Positions 14,287-23,160 of a stretch of 64,000 bases of DNA are shown here, piece by piece. A program made the position numbers and the translations under genes. Positions within the stretch are counted from its first letter, which is position 1, and every line of letters starts with the position of its first letter. The stretch is from positions 930,001-994,000 of the forward strand of contig CAVVCQ010000008.1 of the NCBI GenBank assembly GCA_963746805.1, written 5' to 3'. A model generated the notes under the pieces. That model was not told where the DNA came from, searched no databases, and saw nothing but the letters and a program-made list of their open reading frames with translations. Origin of the DNA: DATHTC01 sp963746805 (GTDB taxonomy: Bacteria; Actinomycetota; Thermoleophilia; Gaiellales; Gaiellaceae).

Positions 14287-15723
14287 CTAGGCCGCCACCG
14301 AGACCGGCTCGGCCTCGGGCACGGACTCGAGGTCCCGCCCGCGCACGAGCACGATCGAGGCCACCACGCCGACGGCCGAGATCACGGCGCCGACGAGGAA
14401 GGCGACCTGGAACCCGTCCACGAGCGCGTTCGGAACGGCGGTGCCGCCGGCCACGGCGTCCTCCGCGCGAGTCGTCGCGATCGTGGACAGCACGGCGATG
14501 CCCAGTGCGCCGCCGATCTGCTGCGAGGTGTTGATGAGGCCCGACGCGAGCCCCTGCTCGGCGTTGCGGACGCCTGCGAGGGCCGCGATCGAGATCGGCA
14601 CGAACGAGAACGCCATCCCGACCGCGATCACGAGGAACCCGGGCAGGAGGTCGCCGAGGTACGAGCCGCCGACCGACACCTGCGTGAAGTACAGGAGGCC
14701 GATCGTCATCAGCGACATCCCGGTCACGAGCACCGGCTTCACGCCGACCTTCGTCACGAGCTGGGACGCGACCCCCGCCCAGACGATCGACGTACCGGCA
14801 ACCGCGAGGTACGCGATTCCGGTCTCCATCGGCGAGTAGCCGAGCACCTGCTGCATGTACAGCGTCAGCATCAGGAACATGGCGAAGAGCGCCGAGCCGA
14901 GGATGAATCCGGCGACGTTCGCGCCCGTCACCGTCTGCAGCCGGAAGATGCCGAGCCGGACGAGCGGCTCCTTGACCCGCGTCTCCCAGCCGAGGAACGC
15001 GACGAGCAGGGCGGTCGCGGCGGTGAAGAGGCCGATCGTCTCGACCGAGCCCCAGCCGTAGTCGTCGGCCTTCGTGATCGCGTAGACGAGGGTCACGAGG
15101 CCGGCGGTGGAGAGCACGGCGCCGAGGGCGTCGAAGCGGCTGACGCTGGCGTCCCGGCTCTCGCCGAGGAGCACGGGGATCAGCGCGAACGAGACGATGC
15201 CGACCGGCACGTTCACGAGGAAGATCCACTCCCACGCAAGCGCGTCGGTGAGGATCCCGCCGAGCAGGACGCCTGCGGCGGCGCCGAAGCCGCCGACCGC
15301 GCCCCAGACGCCGAGGGCGATGTTGCGCTCGCGACCCTCGGTGAACGTGACGCCGAGGATCGAGAGGGCGGCCGGCGAGACGATCGCCGCGCCGAGGCCC
15401 TGCAGCGTGCGCGCAGCGATGAGCGACTCCTCGCTCCAGGCGAAGCCGGCGAGCAACGAGGCGAGCGTGAAGACGGCGGTGCCGACGAGGAAGAGCCGGC
15501 GCCGGCCGAGCAGGTCCGCCGCGCGCCCGCCCAGCAGCAGGAAGCCGCCGAAGACGAGGGCGTACGCGGAGATGACCCACTGGAGGTTCTCCTGCGAGAA
15601 CCCGAGATCCTGCTGAATCGACGGCAGGGCCACGTTCACGATCGCGATGTCGAGCACGACCATGAACTGCACCACGCTGAGCAGTGCGAGCCCGGCCCAC
15701 TTCGATCTTGCCGTGGCAACCAT
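14287..15723 (-). CDS. MFS drug exporter, DHA2 (EmrB/QacA) family
   Basis: 478 residues, about 14 membrane helices. Motif FMVVLDIAIVNVALPSIQQDLG in helix 1 and RTLQGLGAAIVSPAALSIL in helix 4-5 are typical of the DHA2 group, which exports drugs or other amphiphiles with proton antiport. The ATG at 15723 has a good SD (AAAGGAA). The 194-bp leader contains two inverted repeats that could serve control. No TetR/MarR regulator is adjacent, so the substrate and inducer are unknown. Confidence 0.93.
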   Translation of the reverse strand: MVATARSKWAGLALLSVVQFMVVLDIAIVNVALPSIQQDLGFSQENLQWVISAYALVFGGFLLLGGRAADLLGRRRLFLVGTAVFTLASLLAGFAWSEESLIAARTLQGLGAAIVSPAALSILGVTFTEGRERNIALGVWGAVGGFGAAAGVLLGGILTDALAWEWIFLVNVPVGIVSFALIPVLLGESRDASVSRFDALGAVLSTAGLVTLVYAITKADDYGWGSVETIGLFTAATALLVAFLGWETRVKEPLVRLGIFRLQTVTGANVAGFILGSALFAMFLMLTLYMQQVLGYSPMETGIAYLAVAGTSIVWAGVASQLVTKVGVKPVLVTGMSLMTIGLLYFTQVSVGGSYLGDLLPGFLVIAVGMAFSFVPISIAALAGVRNAEQGLASGLINTSQQIGGALGIAVLSTIATTRAEDAVAGGTAVPNALVDGFQVAFLVGAVISAVGVVASIVLVRGRDLESVPEAEPVSVAA

Positions 15724-15917
15724 TCAGCAATTCCTTTCGAGGGGGAAGCCTGCGATGGGCCAAGGTTGACCGCAGAGGGCTTCCGGGACGAGGGCGCGCC
15801 CCGGCCTCTTCGGGGTTCGGCAGCCCGTACTAGGAGGGATTGGCGAAACAGGCGTTGTGCCGTCGCCCTGCTCGCCCTGCGGACGGGCGCCGACGAACGA
15901 CATTCCGCCAACCCCTC
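15724..15917. promoter_or_regulatory. MFS leader region with two inverted repeats
   Basis: 194 bp between the decarboxylase stop and the MFS start. Near the MFS gene GGAAGCC at 15744-15750 pairs with GGCTTCC at 15778-15784, continued inward by TGCG/CGCA. Further away CTAGGAGGGATTGGCG (15830-15845) pairs with CGCCAACCCCTCCTAG (15906-15921) with one mismatch across 60 bp; the second arm overlaps the decarboxylase stop. The first may be an operator or attenuator, the second a terminator or the ends of a small element. Confidence 0.5.
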
Positions 15918-17213
15918 CTAGCCGGCCGCGCGCCGCAGCGCGTCCCAGGCGCGGGCGACGTCGGCCTCTGCGGTGCGGATGTTCCCGACCGCGAGCCGGA
16001 GCGCGGTCCTGCCGTCGAGGACGATCGGCGACATGAACGCCTCGCCGGACGCGTTGACGGCGTCGGCGATCCGCTCGTTCTCCTCGTCCGTGCCGTCGCG
16101 GCGGAAGCAGACGACCGAGAACGGGCGCGGCGCGACGACCTCCCAGCCCGGCTCGGCCCGCACCCAGTCCTCGAAGAGAGCCGCGAGGCGAACGTGCTCG
16201 CGGATCCGCTCGCGAAGGCCTTCGGCGCCGTGGCAGCGGATCACGGCCCAGAGCTTGAGCGCGCGGAAGCGGCGGCCGAGCGCCGGGCCGAGGTCCATGA
16301 GGTTGGTCGCCTCCTCACGCGTGCGGAGGATGTCCGGGACGAGGCTGAAGGCACGCCGCAGGTCGTCGGGCCGGGCGGTGTAGAGCAGCGAGCAGTCGAG
16401 CGGCGTGAACAGCCACTTGTGCGGGTTGACGACGAGCGAGTCCGCCCGGTCGACGCCCTCGATCGCCCACCGGAGCTCCGGGCAGACCATGGCCGAGCCG
16501 GCGTAGGCCGCGTCCACGTGGAGCCAGGCGCCGGCCGCGGCACACGCGTCGGCGATCGCCGGGACGGGGTCGACCGCGGTCGTCGAGGTCGTCCCGACGG
16601 CGGCGACCACGGCCGCGGCGCCCGTCGCGTCGAGCTGCGCCGCGTCGAGGCGGTAGGCGTCGTCGAGCGGCACCTTGCGCACCTCCATCCCGAGCATGCG
16701 CGCCGCCTTCTCGATCGACGAGTGCGCGTGCTCCGAGCAGACGATCACGCGCCGGCCGGTCGCCTCGCGGGCGGCGCAGAGCGCGACGAACGTGCCCGTC
16801 GAGGCCGTGTCCTCGATGTGCCCGTGCCACGCGCGAGGCAGGCCGAGGAGCTGTGCCGTCCAGTCCGCGACGAGCTCCTCCAGCTCCGTCGCCGCCGGCG
16901 AGGTGCGCCAGAGCATCGCGTTGACGTTCAGCGCGGCCGTGATCAACTCGGCGAGGATCCCCGGTTCCGACCCCGTGGTCGCGAAGTAGGCGAAGAACCG
17001 CGGGTGGTTCCAGTGCGTGATCCCCGGCACGATCGTCTCGTCGAGGTCCCGCAGGACGGCTGCAAACGGCTCCGGCGCCTCCGGCGGCTCCGCCGGGAGG
17101 CGTGAGCGCACCCAGCCCGGCTCGACCTGCGAGAGCACCGGCAACTCGCCGGCGCCGTCGAGATAGCGCTCGACCCAGTCGAGGGCCGCGCGCCCGTCCT
17201 CGGCGAAGCTCAC
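15918..17213 (-). CDS. PLP-dependent amino-acid decarboxylase, aromatic (group II) type
   Basis: 431 residues. The PLP lysine is in SLVVNPHKWLFTPLDCS, and the Asp/His contacts are in AWLHVDAAYAGS and CSEHAHSSIEKAARML. The N-terminal THWNHPRFFAYFATTGSEPGILAELI block is typical of the aromatic-L-amino-acid decarboxylase group. It should release CO2 from an aromatic amino acid; plain sequence does not separate Trp, Tyr, Phe or DOPA. About 40 residues shorter than plant and animal enzymes, as in other bacteria. GTG start at 17213. It lies 25 bp after polX on the same strand. Confidence 0.9.
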   Translation of the reverse strand: MSFAEDGRAALDWVERYLDGAGELPVLSQVEPGWVRSRLPAEPPEAPEPFAAVLRDLDETIVPGITHWNHPRFFAYFATTGSEPGILAELITAALNVNAMLWRTSPAATELEELVADWTAQLLGLPRAWHGHIEDTASTGTFVALCAAREATGRRVIVCSEHAHSSIEKAARMLGMEVRKVPLDDAYRLDAAQLDATGAAAVVAAVGTTSTTAVDPVPAIADACAAAGAWLHVDAAYAGSAMVCPELRWAIEGVDRADSLVVNPHKWLFTPLDCSLLYTARPDDLRRAFSLVPDILRTREEATNLMDLGPALGRRFRALKLWAVIRCHGAEGLRERIREHVRLAALFEDWVRAEPGWEVVAPRPFSVVCFRRDGTDEENERIADAVNASGEAFMSPIVLDGRTALRLAVGNIRTAEADVARAWDALRRAAG

Positions 17214-17238
17214 GGGACGGACTCGGCGCGGAGCACTT

Positions 17239-18945
17239 CTACCGTCGGCACAGCTTCTCGATCTCCGCCCACGGGCGCGTGTTGAGCACGTTCGCCTTCG
17301 TCAGCCAGCCTCGCCGCGCCTGACCGATCCCGAGCTCGACGTAGCCGAGCGCCCGCACCGAATGCGCGTCACTCGTCACCGGCAGGAGCACGCCCGCCTC
17401 GGCCGCCGCGCGCGCGTGGGCGTCGCGCAGGTCGAGCCGGTCGGGCTGCGAGTTGATCTCGACGAACGTGCCTGTCTCGACCGCCTTCGCAAACACGCGC
17501 GCGAGGTCGACGTCGGCCGGGCCGCGGCGGTTGATCTTGCGCGCGGTCGGATGGCCGATCGAGTCCACGTGCGGGTTCTCCATCGCCGCGAGGATCCGCT
17601 CGGTCGGGTTGCGGTCGAAGGCCGTGTGGAGCGAGGCGACGACCCAGTCGAGCTGTGCGAGCGTGTCGTCGTCGACGTCGAGCGAGCCGTCGGCGCGGAT
17701 GTTCGCCTCGATCCCGCGCAGCAGCCGGAACGGCTGCAGCCGCGCGCCGAGCGCCTCGATCTCCTCCCACTGCGCCTTGAGCCGGGCCTCGCGGAGGTAG
17801 TGCGAGTGGTCGGTGATCGCGAGGTACTCGTAGCCGCGCTCGATCGCCGCGCGCGCCATCTCCTCCATCGAGCCCTTGCCGTCGGCCGACCAGGTCGTGT
17901 GCGCGTGCAGATCGCCCTTCAGGTCGGCCAGCTCCACGAGCTCCGGCAGGTCGCCGTTCCGCGCAGCGTCGAGCTCGCCGAGGTTCTCGCGCAGCTCCGG
18001 CGCGACGAACTGGTAGCCGAGGAACTCGTACAGCTCCCGCTCGTCGCGGGTGCGGAAGAGGTCGCCGGTCTCCGTGTTCGCGACGCCGTACTCCGAGATC
18101 GAGAGCCCCTGCTTCACCGCGCGCTCGCGGAGGGCGACGTTGTGCTCCTTCGAGCCCGTGAAGTGCTGGAGCAGGTTCCCGTACGACTCGGGCGGGACGA
18201 CGCGGAGGTCGAAGCGGAGGCCGTCGTTCGAGCGGACGGTCGCCTTCGTGTCGCCGCTCGCGACGACCTCCTCCACCCAGGTCAGCTTCGTGAACCACTC
18301 CGTGAGCGCGGGCGGGTCTGCGGCGGTGGCGATGATGTCGAGGTCGCGGAAGGTCTCCTTGCGCCGGCGCACCGAGCCCGCCTCCGAGACGAGGTCGGCG
18401 AGCGGCGAGGCGCGCATGGCCTCGACCACCGCGAGCACCGCGGGCAGCCCGTGGCCGAGCAACGGCCGGACCGGCTCCGCCGTCGCCGCCTCGTCGATCG
18501 CCTTCAGGACGCGCTCCTCGAGCTTCGCGCCGACGCCGCCGAGCGTGCGCAGCCGCTGCTGCTCCGCCGCCTCCTTCAGCTCCGCGAGCGTGGTCACGCC
18601 GAGCTCCTTCCAGATGCGCGCGGCCGTCTTGGGGCCGAGACCGGGGAGCCGGAGGAAGAGGACGACCTCGGGCGGGATCTGCGCCCTGCGCTTCGTCAGC
18701 GCGTGGATCTCGCCGTCGTCGACGATCTGGACGATCTTCTCCTCGATCGTCTTGCCGATGCCGCCGAGCTCCTTCGCCTTGCCCTCGACCGCGAGCTCCG
18801 CGATCGACCCGGAGGTCTCGCGGACGCGGTTCGCGGCGCGGCGGTAGGCGAGGACCCGGAAGGCCGGCTCGCCCTCCAGCTCGAGCAGGTCGCCGAGGAG
18901 ATCGAGTTGTTCGGCCACGTCGCTGTTCCGAGGAAGCCGGGGCAC
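17239..18945 (-). CDS. polX: family X DNA polymerase with PHP exonuclease domain
   Basis: 568 residues. The N-terminal polymerase part (1 to about 315) contains two helix-hairpin-helix segments (KELGGIGKTIEEKIVQI, LRLPGLGPKTAARIWKEL) and the catalytic GSVRRRKETFRDLDIIAT. The PHP domain (about 335-568) begins DLKGDLHAHTTWSADGKGS, with further metal ligands in YLAITDHSHYLREARL and VTSDAHSVRALGYVE. PolX fills gaps in base-excision repair and the PHP domain gives 3'-5' exonuclease. GTG at 18945 has TAGAGT 6 bases upstream, overlapping the promoter of the divergent glycosyltransferase. Confidence 0.95.
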   Translation of the reverse strand: MPRLPRNSDVAEQLDLLGDLLELEGEPAFRVLAYRRAANRVRETSGSIAELAVEGKAKELGGIGKTIEEKIVQIVDDGEIHALTKRRAQIPPEVVLFLRLPGLGPKTAARIWKELGVTTLAELKEAAEQQRLRTLGGVGAKLEERVLKAIDEAATAEPVRPLLGHGLPAVLAVVEAMRASPLADLVSEAGSVRRRKETFRDLDIIATAADPPALTEWFTKLTWVEEVVASGDTKATVRSNDGLRFDLRVVPPESYGNLLQHFTGSKEHNVALRERAVKQGLSISEYGVANTETGDLFRTRDERELYEFLGYQFVAPELRENLGELDAARNGDLPELVELADLKGDLHAHTTWSADGKGSMEEMARAAIERGYEYLAITDHSHYLREARLKAQWEEIEALGARLQPFRLLRGIEANIRADGSLDVDDDTLAQLDWVVASLHTAFDRNPTERILAAMENPHVDSIGHPTARKINRRGPADVDLARVFAKAVETGTFVEINSQPDRLDLRDAHARAAAEAGVLLPVTSDAHSVRALGYVELGIGQARRGWLTKANVLNTRPWAEIEKLCRR

Positions 18946-18951
18946 GCCCTA

Positions 18952-18961
18952 ACTCTATGGT
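18952..18961. promoter_or_regulatory. overlapping divergent -10 boxes, polX/glycosyltransferase
   Basis: TAGAGT (minus strand, plus coordinates 18952-18957) and TATGGT (plus, 18956-18961) share two bases. Both lie 6 bases from a GTG start. The two start codons are 22 bp apart. Confidence 0.45.
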
Positions 18962-18967
18962 TCGCCG

Positions 18968-19679
18968 GTGCGCGCGACGGTGTGCCTCCCGACCTACAAC
19001 GAGCGCGAGAACCTCGAGCGCATGGTGCGGGCGCTGGCGGAGCACGACGTGCGACGTGCTGGTGGTCGACGACAACTCGCCGGACGGCACGGGCGAGATC
19101 GCCGACCGCCTCGCAGCCGAGCTCGACTGGGTCGACGTGCTCCACCGCGAGCGCAAGGAGGGCCTCGGCCCGGCGTACATCGCCGGCTTCCGGCGCGCGC
19201 TCGCGGACGGCGCAGACATCGTCATGGAGATGGACTGCGACTTCTCGCACGACCCGGCCGACGTGCCGCGGCTGCTCGCCGCCGTGGCGGACGGCGCCGA
19301 CCTCGCGCTCGGCTCGCGCTACGTCCCGGGCGGCGGCGTCGGGAACTGGGGTCTCATCCGGCGCTTCGTCTCGCGCGGCGGCTCGCTGTACGCCCAGGTC
19401 CTCCTGCAGACGCGGGTCCGCGACCTCACCGGCGGCTTCAAGGCGTTCCGCCGGCCGGTGCTCGAGACGATCGACCTCGACGCGATCCACTCGCGCGGCT
19501 ACGCGTTCCAGATCGAGAACACCTATCGCACGCTGCGCCGGGGCTTTCGCGTGGTGGAGGTGCCGATCCGGTTCGTCGACCGCGAGGAGGGCGGGTCGAA
19601 GATGTCGCGGGCGATCGTGCTCGAGGCGATCTGGAAGGTGCCGCTGCTGCGGCTCCGGGCGCTGGCGGGACGCCTGTGA
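18968..19679 (+). CDS. polyprenol-phosphate glycosyltransferase (GT2, DPM1-like), frameshifted
   Basis: Should transfer a sugar from a nucleotide donor to polyprenyl phosphate at the membrane. It reads RATVCLPTYNERENLERMVRALAEH in one frame, then VLVVDDNSPDGTGEIADRL, MEMDCDFSHDP, LTGGFKAFRR and FVDREEGGSKMS in the next. The break is a tandem duplication of GACGTGC (19046-19052 and 19053-19059); removing one copy restores EHDVLVVDDNSPDG and a 234-residue protein. GTG start at 18968. The thioredoxin start overlaps the stop. All catalytic motifs are otherwise intact, so either a recent mutation or an assembly error. Confidence 0.85.
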
Positions 19680-19963
19680 CGCTCGAGGAGTTCGACGCCG
19701 CCCTCGCGGCCGCCGGCGGGCCGGCGATCGTCGACTTCTGGGCACCGTGGTGCAAGCCGTGCGAGGCGATCGAGCCGATCCTCGCCGCGCTGCCGCTGCC
19801 CGTCGTCCGCGTGAACCTCGACGACAGCCCCGACGTGGGCGGCCGCTTCGGCGTCCTCTCGCTCCCGACGGTGGTGCTCGTCGAGGGCGGCGAGGCGAAG
19901 GCGGAGGTGCTCGGCGCCCAGCCGCGCGAGCGCTTCGAGCGCGCCTTCTCGGACTGGCTCTAG
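19676..19963 (+). CDS. thioredoxin-like protein
   Basis: 95 residues. The active site is FWAPWCKPC with Cys26 and Cys29, and the cis-Pro loop is SLPTVVLVEGG. It acts in the cytoplasm as a disulfide reductase; Lys replaces the usual Gly in CGPC, as in some thioredoxin homologues. GTG at 19676 overlaps the glycosyltransferase stop (GTGA), so the two are co-translated. Ends 24 bp before the convergent thiL stop. Confidence 0.9.
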   Translation: MTLEEFDAALAAAGGPAIVDFWAPWCKPCEAIEPILAALPLPVVRVNLDDSPDVGGRFGVLSLPTVVLVEGGEAKAEVLGAQPRERFERAFSDWL

Positions 19964-19987
19964 CGGGCGAGCGCCGGCGACGGCTGG

Positions 19988-20798
19988 TCAGCGGCGGAAG
20001 TGGTCCCAGCCGCCGAGCTCGACCGGCTCGCCGTCGAGGCGCAGCTCGACGCCGTCGCCCTCCTCGCAGCGGCCGATCACGGCGAAGTCGAGCGGGTCGG
20101 GCACCGCGGCGAGGAGCTCGAAGTCCTCGCCGAAGCCGAGGTCCTCGACCTCGCCCGCGAGGGGAACGTGCTCGAGGTCGATCACACAGCGGACGGCCGA
20201 CTGGCGCGCGAGGTGGCCCGCGTCGCGCGCGATGCCGTCGGAGACGTCGAGCATCGCCGTCGCAGTGGCGGCGAGACGTCGGCCCTCGGCGGTGCGCACC
20301 GGCGGGCGGACGTAGCGGCCGGCACGGAACGCGGCTCCCGCTGCGCCCAGCGGCCCGGTGACGACGAGGAGGTCGCCCGGGCGCGCCCCGCCGCGGCCCG
20401 GCACTCGCTCCGAACGGCCGAGCGCGGTGACGGTCAGGAAGAGTTCGTCGGCCCGGGTCGTGTCGCCGCCGACGACCGGCCACGCCGAGCTCGGCGAGCC
20501 CCTCGTAGAGCTCGAGCACGTCCTCGACGCGCATGTCCGGCGGCGCGCCCAGCGACACGAGCAGGGCAGCGGGCACCGCCCCGGCCGCGGAGAGGTCGCT
20601 GACGTTGACGGCGCCGGCGCGGAAGCCGAGCTCGCGATGTGGCAGCCAGTCGAGCCGGAAGTGGACGCCCTCGACGAGCGAGTCCTGCGTGACGACGAGC
20701 CCGTCGACGAGCGCCGTGTCGTCGGTGATGTCCCGGGCGAGCCCGCGCCGCGCGAGCTCCTCGATCAGCCCGAGCTCACCGAGCTCCGAGAGCTTCAT
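19988..20798 (-). CDS. thiL: thiamine-monophosphate kinase, frameshifted
   Basis: Phosphorylates thiamine monophosphate to thiamine diphosphate, the last step of the pathway. The first part reads MKLSELGELGLIEELARRG, DITDDTALVDG and LYEGLAELGV. After a single extra base near 20480 it continues PVVGGDTTRADELFLTVTALG, PGDLLVVTGPLG, MLDVSDGIARDAGHLA and GFGEDFELLAA. Corrected length is 269 residues, short for ThiL. The ATG at 20798 overlaps the thiE end by 23 bp. Last gene of the thiDMEL operon. The single-base break fits the error pattern of the window. Confidence 0.88.
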
Positions 20799-21337
20799 CG
20801 ACCGCCTTCCTGACCGCCCCGGCTTCGGCGGCGGCGCGGATCACGGCGACGCCCGAGCGCGCCGGCCTCGATGCACGAGCCCGCGGTTGCCGCGTCGACA
20901 CCGCCGATCGCGACGACCGGGATCGAGACGGCGTCGCAGATCTCACGGAGGCCCTCGAGGCCGATCGGCGGGTCCGCATCCGGCTTCGACGGCGTCGCCC
21001 ACACCGGCCCGGCGCCCACGTACGCGGCGCCCTGCCACTCGGCGTCGAGCGCCTCGTCCACCGACGCCGCGGAGAGGCCGACGAGGAGCCCGCCGGCGAG
21101 CGCGCGGTCGACCCCGGCGTCGTCGCGGCCGAGGTGGACGCCGTCGGCCTCGAGCGCCAGCGCAGCGTCCACGTCGTCGTTGACGACGAACGTCGCGTCG
21201 AGCACCGCGAACCCGTGGCCGCAGGCGACCACCTCCGCGGTCGACGCGCCCTTCATCCGCAGCTGGACGACGGTGGCGCCCTCGTCCACGGCCCGCTGCG
21301 CGGGCTCGAGCTCGTCGACGAGGACGTGGAGCCTCAC
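20776..21337 (-). CDS. thiE: thiamine-phosphate synthase, frameshifted near the C-terminus
   Basis: Joins the HMP and thiazole phosphates into thiamine phosphate. It reads RLHVLVDELEPAQRAVDEG, VVQLRMKG, FVVNDDVDAALALEADGVHLGRDD and PVVAIGGVDAATAGSCIEAGA. After a one-base insertion near 20857 the expected ending GVAVIRAAAEAGAVRKAVDEALG resumes. Corrected length 186 residues. GTG at 21337 overlaps the thiM stop (GTGA). Key (beta/alpha)8-barrel motifs are present. Confidence 0.88.
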
Positions 21338-22116
21338 CGGACCCGCCCGTCGATCGTGTCCGGGTCGAGCGCCGCGAGCGCGTCGTAGAGCGCGACATGG
21401 AACGAGCCGGGCCCGGCCGCCCCGCGCGCCGCGTCCTCGCCGGCGATGCCGAAGGCCTGGAGCGCCTGCGCCGCTGCCTCGAGCGGGTCTTCTGCGGAGC
21501 TGAGGAACGCCGCCGTGATCGCCGTCGACATGCACCCCGTGCCGGTCACCGTCGCGAGCATCGCGTCCCCGTTCGCGACCTGGGCGTCGCGCTCGCCGTC
21601 GGAGACATGGTCGACGGGGCCGGTGACGGAGGCGACGACCCCGAGCGTGCGGGCCGCCTCGCGGGCGAGCTCCCCGGGATCCCCGCCGGCCGCGATCGAC
21701 TCGACGCCGCGCACCTCCGCCGCCACGCCGACGAGCGTTGCGACCTCGCCCGGGTTGCCGCGCAGCACCGTCACGTCGACCTCGTCGAGGATCCGATGCG
21801 CGGTCTCCGTCCGATACGTCGTCGCGCCGGCGCCGACCGGGTCGAGGACGACCGGGATCCCGCGCTCGTTCGCCGCCCTCCCGGCCGCGAGCATCGCGTC
21901 GACCCAGGGCGGCGAGAGCGTGCCGATGTTGATCACGAGTGCGCCGGCGAGCCCGACCATCTCCTCGACCTCCTCGCGCGCGTGCGCCATGACAGGCAGC
22001 GCCCCGAGCGCGAGCAGCGCGTTCGCGGTCTCGTTCATGACGACGTAGTTGGTGATGTTGTGGACGAGCGGCTTCCGTTCGCGCAACGTCCGCAGCGTCT
22101 CGCCGACGGTGCTCAT
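21334..22116 (-). CDS. thiM: hydroxyethylthiazole kinase
   Basis: 260 residues of the ribokinase-like fold. It phosphorylates the thiazole alcohol for salvage. Motifs are PLVHNITNYVVMNETANALLALGALPVMAHA, VVLDPVGAGAT, LRGNPGEVATL and TVTGTGCMSTAITAAFL, the last with the catalytic Cys. The ATG at 22116 overlaps the thiD stop. No frameshift. Confidence 0.95.
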   Translation of the reverse strand: MSTVGETLRTLRERKPLVHNITNYVVMNETANALLALGALPVMAHAREEVEEMVGLAGALVINIGTLSPPWVDAMLAAGRAANERGIPVVLDPVGAGATTYRTETAHRILDEVDVTVLRGNPGEVATLVGVAAEVRGVESIAAGGDPGELAREAARTLGVVASVTGPVDHVSDGERDAQVANGDAMLATVTGTGCMSTAITAAFLSSAEDPLEAAAQALQAFGIAGEDAARGAAGPGSFHVALYDALAALDPDTIDGRVR

Positions 22117-22895
22117 GCCGCTCCCCGCGTGAGGTGGAAGACGTCGACCGGGCCCTCGCCGCGTCCCAGCTCGACCAGGCCGGCGGCGACGGCGGCCGAG
22201 GCCACGCCCGCGGCGGTCCGGGCCGCGTCCTCGAGCGTCGCGCCCTTGGCCAGCTCGGCGGCGAGCGTGGCCGAGTGCGTGCAGCCGGCGCCGTGTGTCG
22301 CGGCCACGTCCACGCGCTCGATCGGGATCTCGACGTGCCGCGCCCCGTCGAACAGGTGGTCGACGGCGGGGTCGCCGTGGCCGCCGGTGACGAGCGCTGC
22401 CGGCGCGCCGAGCTCGACGAGCTGCTCCGCGAGCGTGCGCCTGCTCGCGCCGTCCATCCCCGTGAGCGCCTCGGCCTCGAGCAGGTTCGGCGTCACCACG
22501 GTCGCAAGCGGGAAGAGGCGGGCGCGGAGCGCGTCGACGGCGTCGTCGAGGAGCAGCGTCGCGCCGGAGCTCGCGACCATGACCGGGTCGACGACGAGGG
22601 GGACCGGGTGCTCCTCGAGGAAGTCTGCAACGGCCTCGACGAGCGGTCGCGAGAAGAGCATCCCGGTCTTCGCGGCGTCGACGCCGAGGTCGTCGAACAC
22701 GGCCTCGAGCTGCGCGGTGACGAAAGCCGGCGGCAGCTCGTGGACGTCGGTCACGGCGGTCGTGTTCTGGGCGGTGAGCGCGACGAGCGCCGACATGCCG
22801 TGGCAACCGGCGGCGGCGAAGGCCTTCAGGTCGGCCTGGATGCCGGCCCCGCCGCCCGAGTCGGACGTCGCGATCGTGAGACACCGTGGAATCAA
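22113..22895 (-). CDS. thiD: hydroxymethylpyrimidine (phosphate) kinase
   Basis: 260 residues. It makes HMP-phosphate and HMP-diphosphate. Motifs are IATSDSGGGAGIQADLKAFAAAGCHGMS, VVDPVMVASSGA, TPNLLEAEALTG and ATHGAGCTHSATLAAELAKG. I place the start at the TTG at 22895, because AAGGGAG lies just upstream and no ATG/GTG is closer to the fold's first strand. That SD is the 3' strand of P1 of the TPP riboswitch, so the gene is probably controlled at translation. First gene of thiD-thiM-thiE-thiL. Confidence 0.93.
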   Translation of the reverse strand: MIPRCLTIATSDSGGGAGIQADLKAFAAAGCHGMSALVALTAQNTTAVTDVHELPPAFVTAQLEAVFDDLGVDAAKTGMLFSRPLVEAVADFLEEHPVPLVVDPVMVASSGATLLLDDAVDALRARLFPLATVVTPNLLEAEALTGMDGASRRTLAEQLVELGAPAALVTGGHGDPAVDHLFDGARHVEIPIERVDVAATHGAGCTHSATLAAELAKGATLEDAARTAAGVASAAVAAGLVELGRGEGPVDVFHLTRGAA

Positions 22896-22899
22896 AGGA

Positions 22900-22971
22900 C
22901 TCCCTTCGCCGGCATGACCCGGATCAGGTTCGACGGGTGTGTTCTCAGCCCATGCAGGGCACCCCGGGTAG
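22900..22971 (-). promoter_or_regulatory. TPP riboswitch (THI box)
   Basis: Read on the minus strand the region has the TPP aptamer core: GGGGTGCCC, then GGCTGAGA, then ACCC, then GAACCTGATCCGG and ATGCCGGCGAAGGGAG. P1 forms between CTACCC and GGGAG at the ends; P3 is minimal. It lies 5 bases before the thiD TTG. The SD is inside the P1 3' strand, so TPP binding would directly hide it. It controls the whole thiDMEL operon. Confidence 0.93.
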
Positions 22972-23160
22972 TTGAGACTACCGGCTTCGGCGCGCCGGCC
23001 CGGAGTTCGAAGAGGCACACGCGTGCGGGTAACCCAGGGACCCGACCCTCCCGCCTGCCTGGCACCGAGCCTACGCCGAAAACGCGCACCGATGTGAGAC
23101 GACTCCGTGCCGGAATCGTGCCGACGGCTCCGCGCATGCCTCACCCGGCAGACTGACCCC
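22972..23160. other. intergenic region upstream of TPP aptamer and helicase
   Basis: 189 bp between the aptamer and the divergent helicase start. It must hold the thi promoter on the minus strand and the helicase promoter on the plus strand; CAGACT lies 6 bases before the helicase ATG. The 22985-23060 part contains a GC-rich palindrome (CCGGCGCGCCGAAGCCGG-like on the minus strand), but no second known riboswitch could be recognised. Confidence 0.4.

Noticed and set aside
22985..23060. A possible second riboswitch or T-box upstream of the TPP aptamer
   Set aside because: GC-rich stems are present but no conserved core of any riboswitch class that I know.
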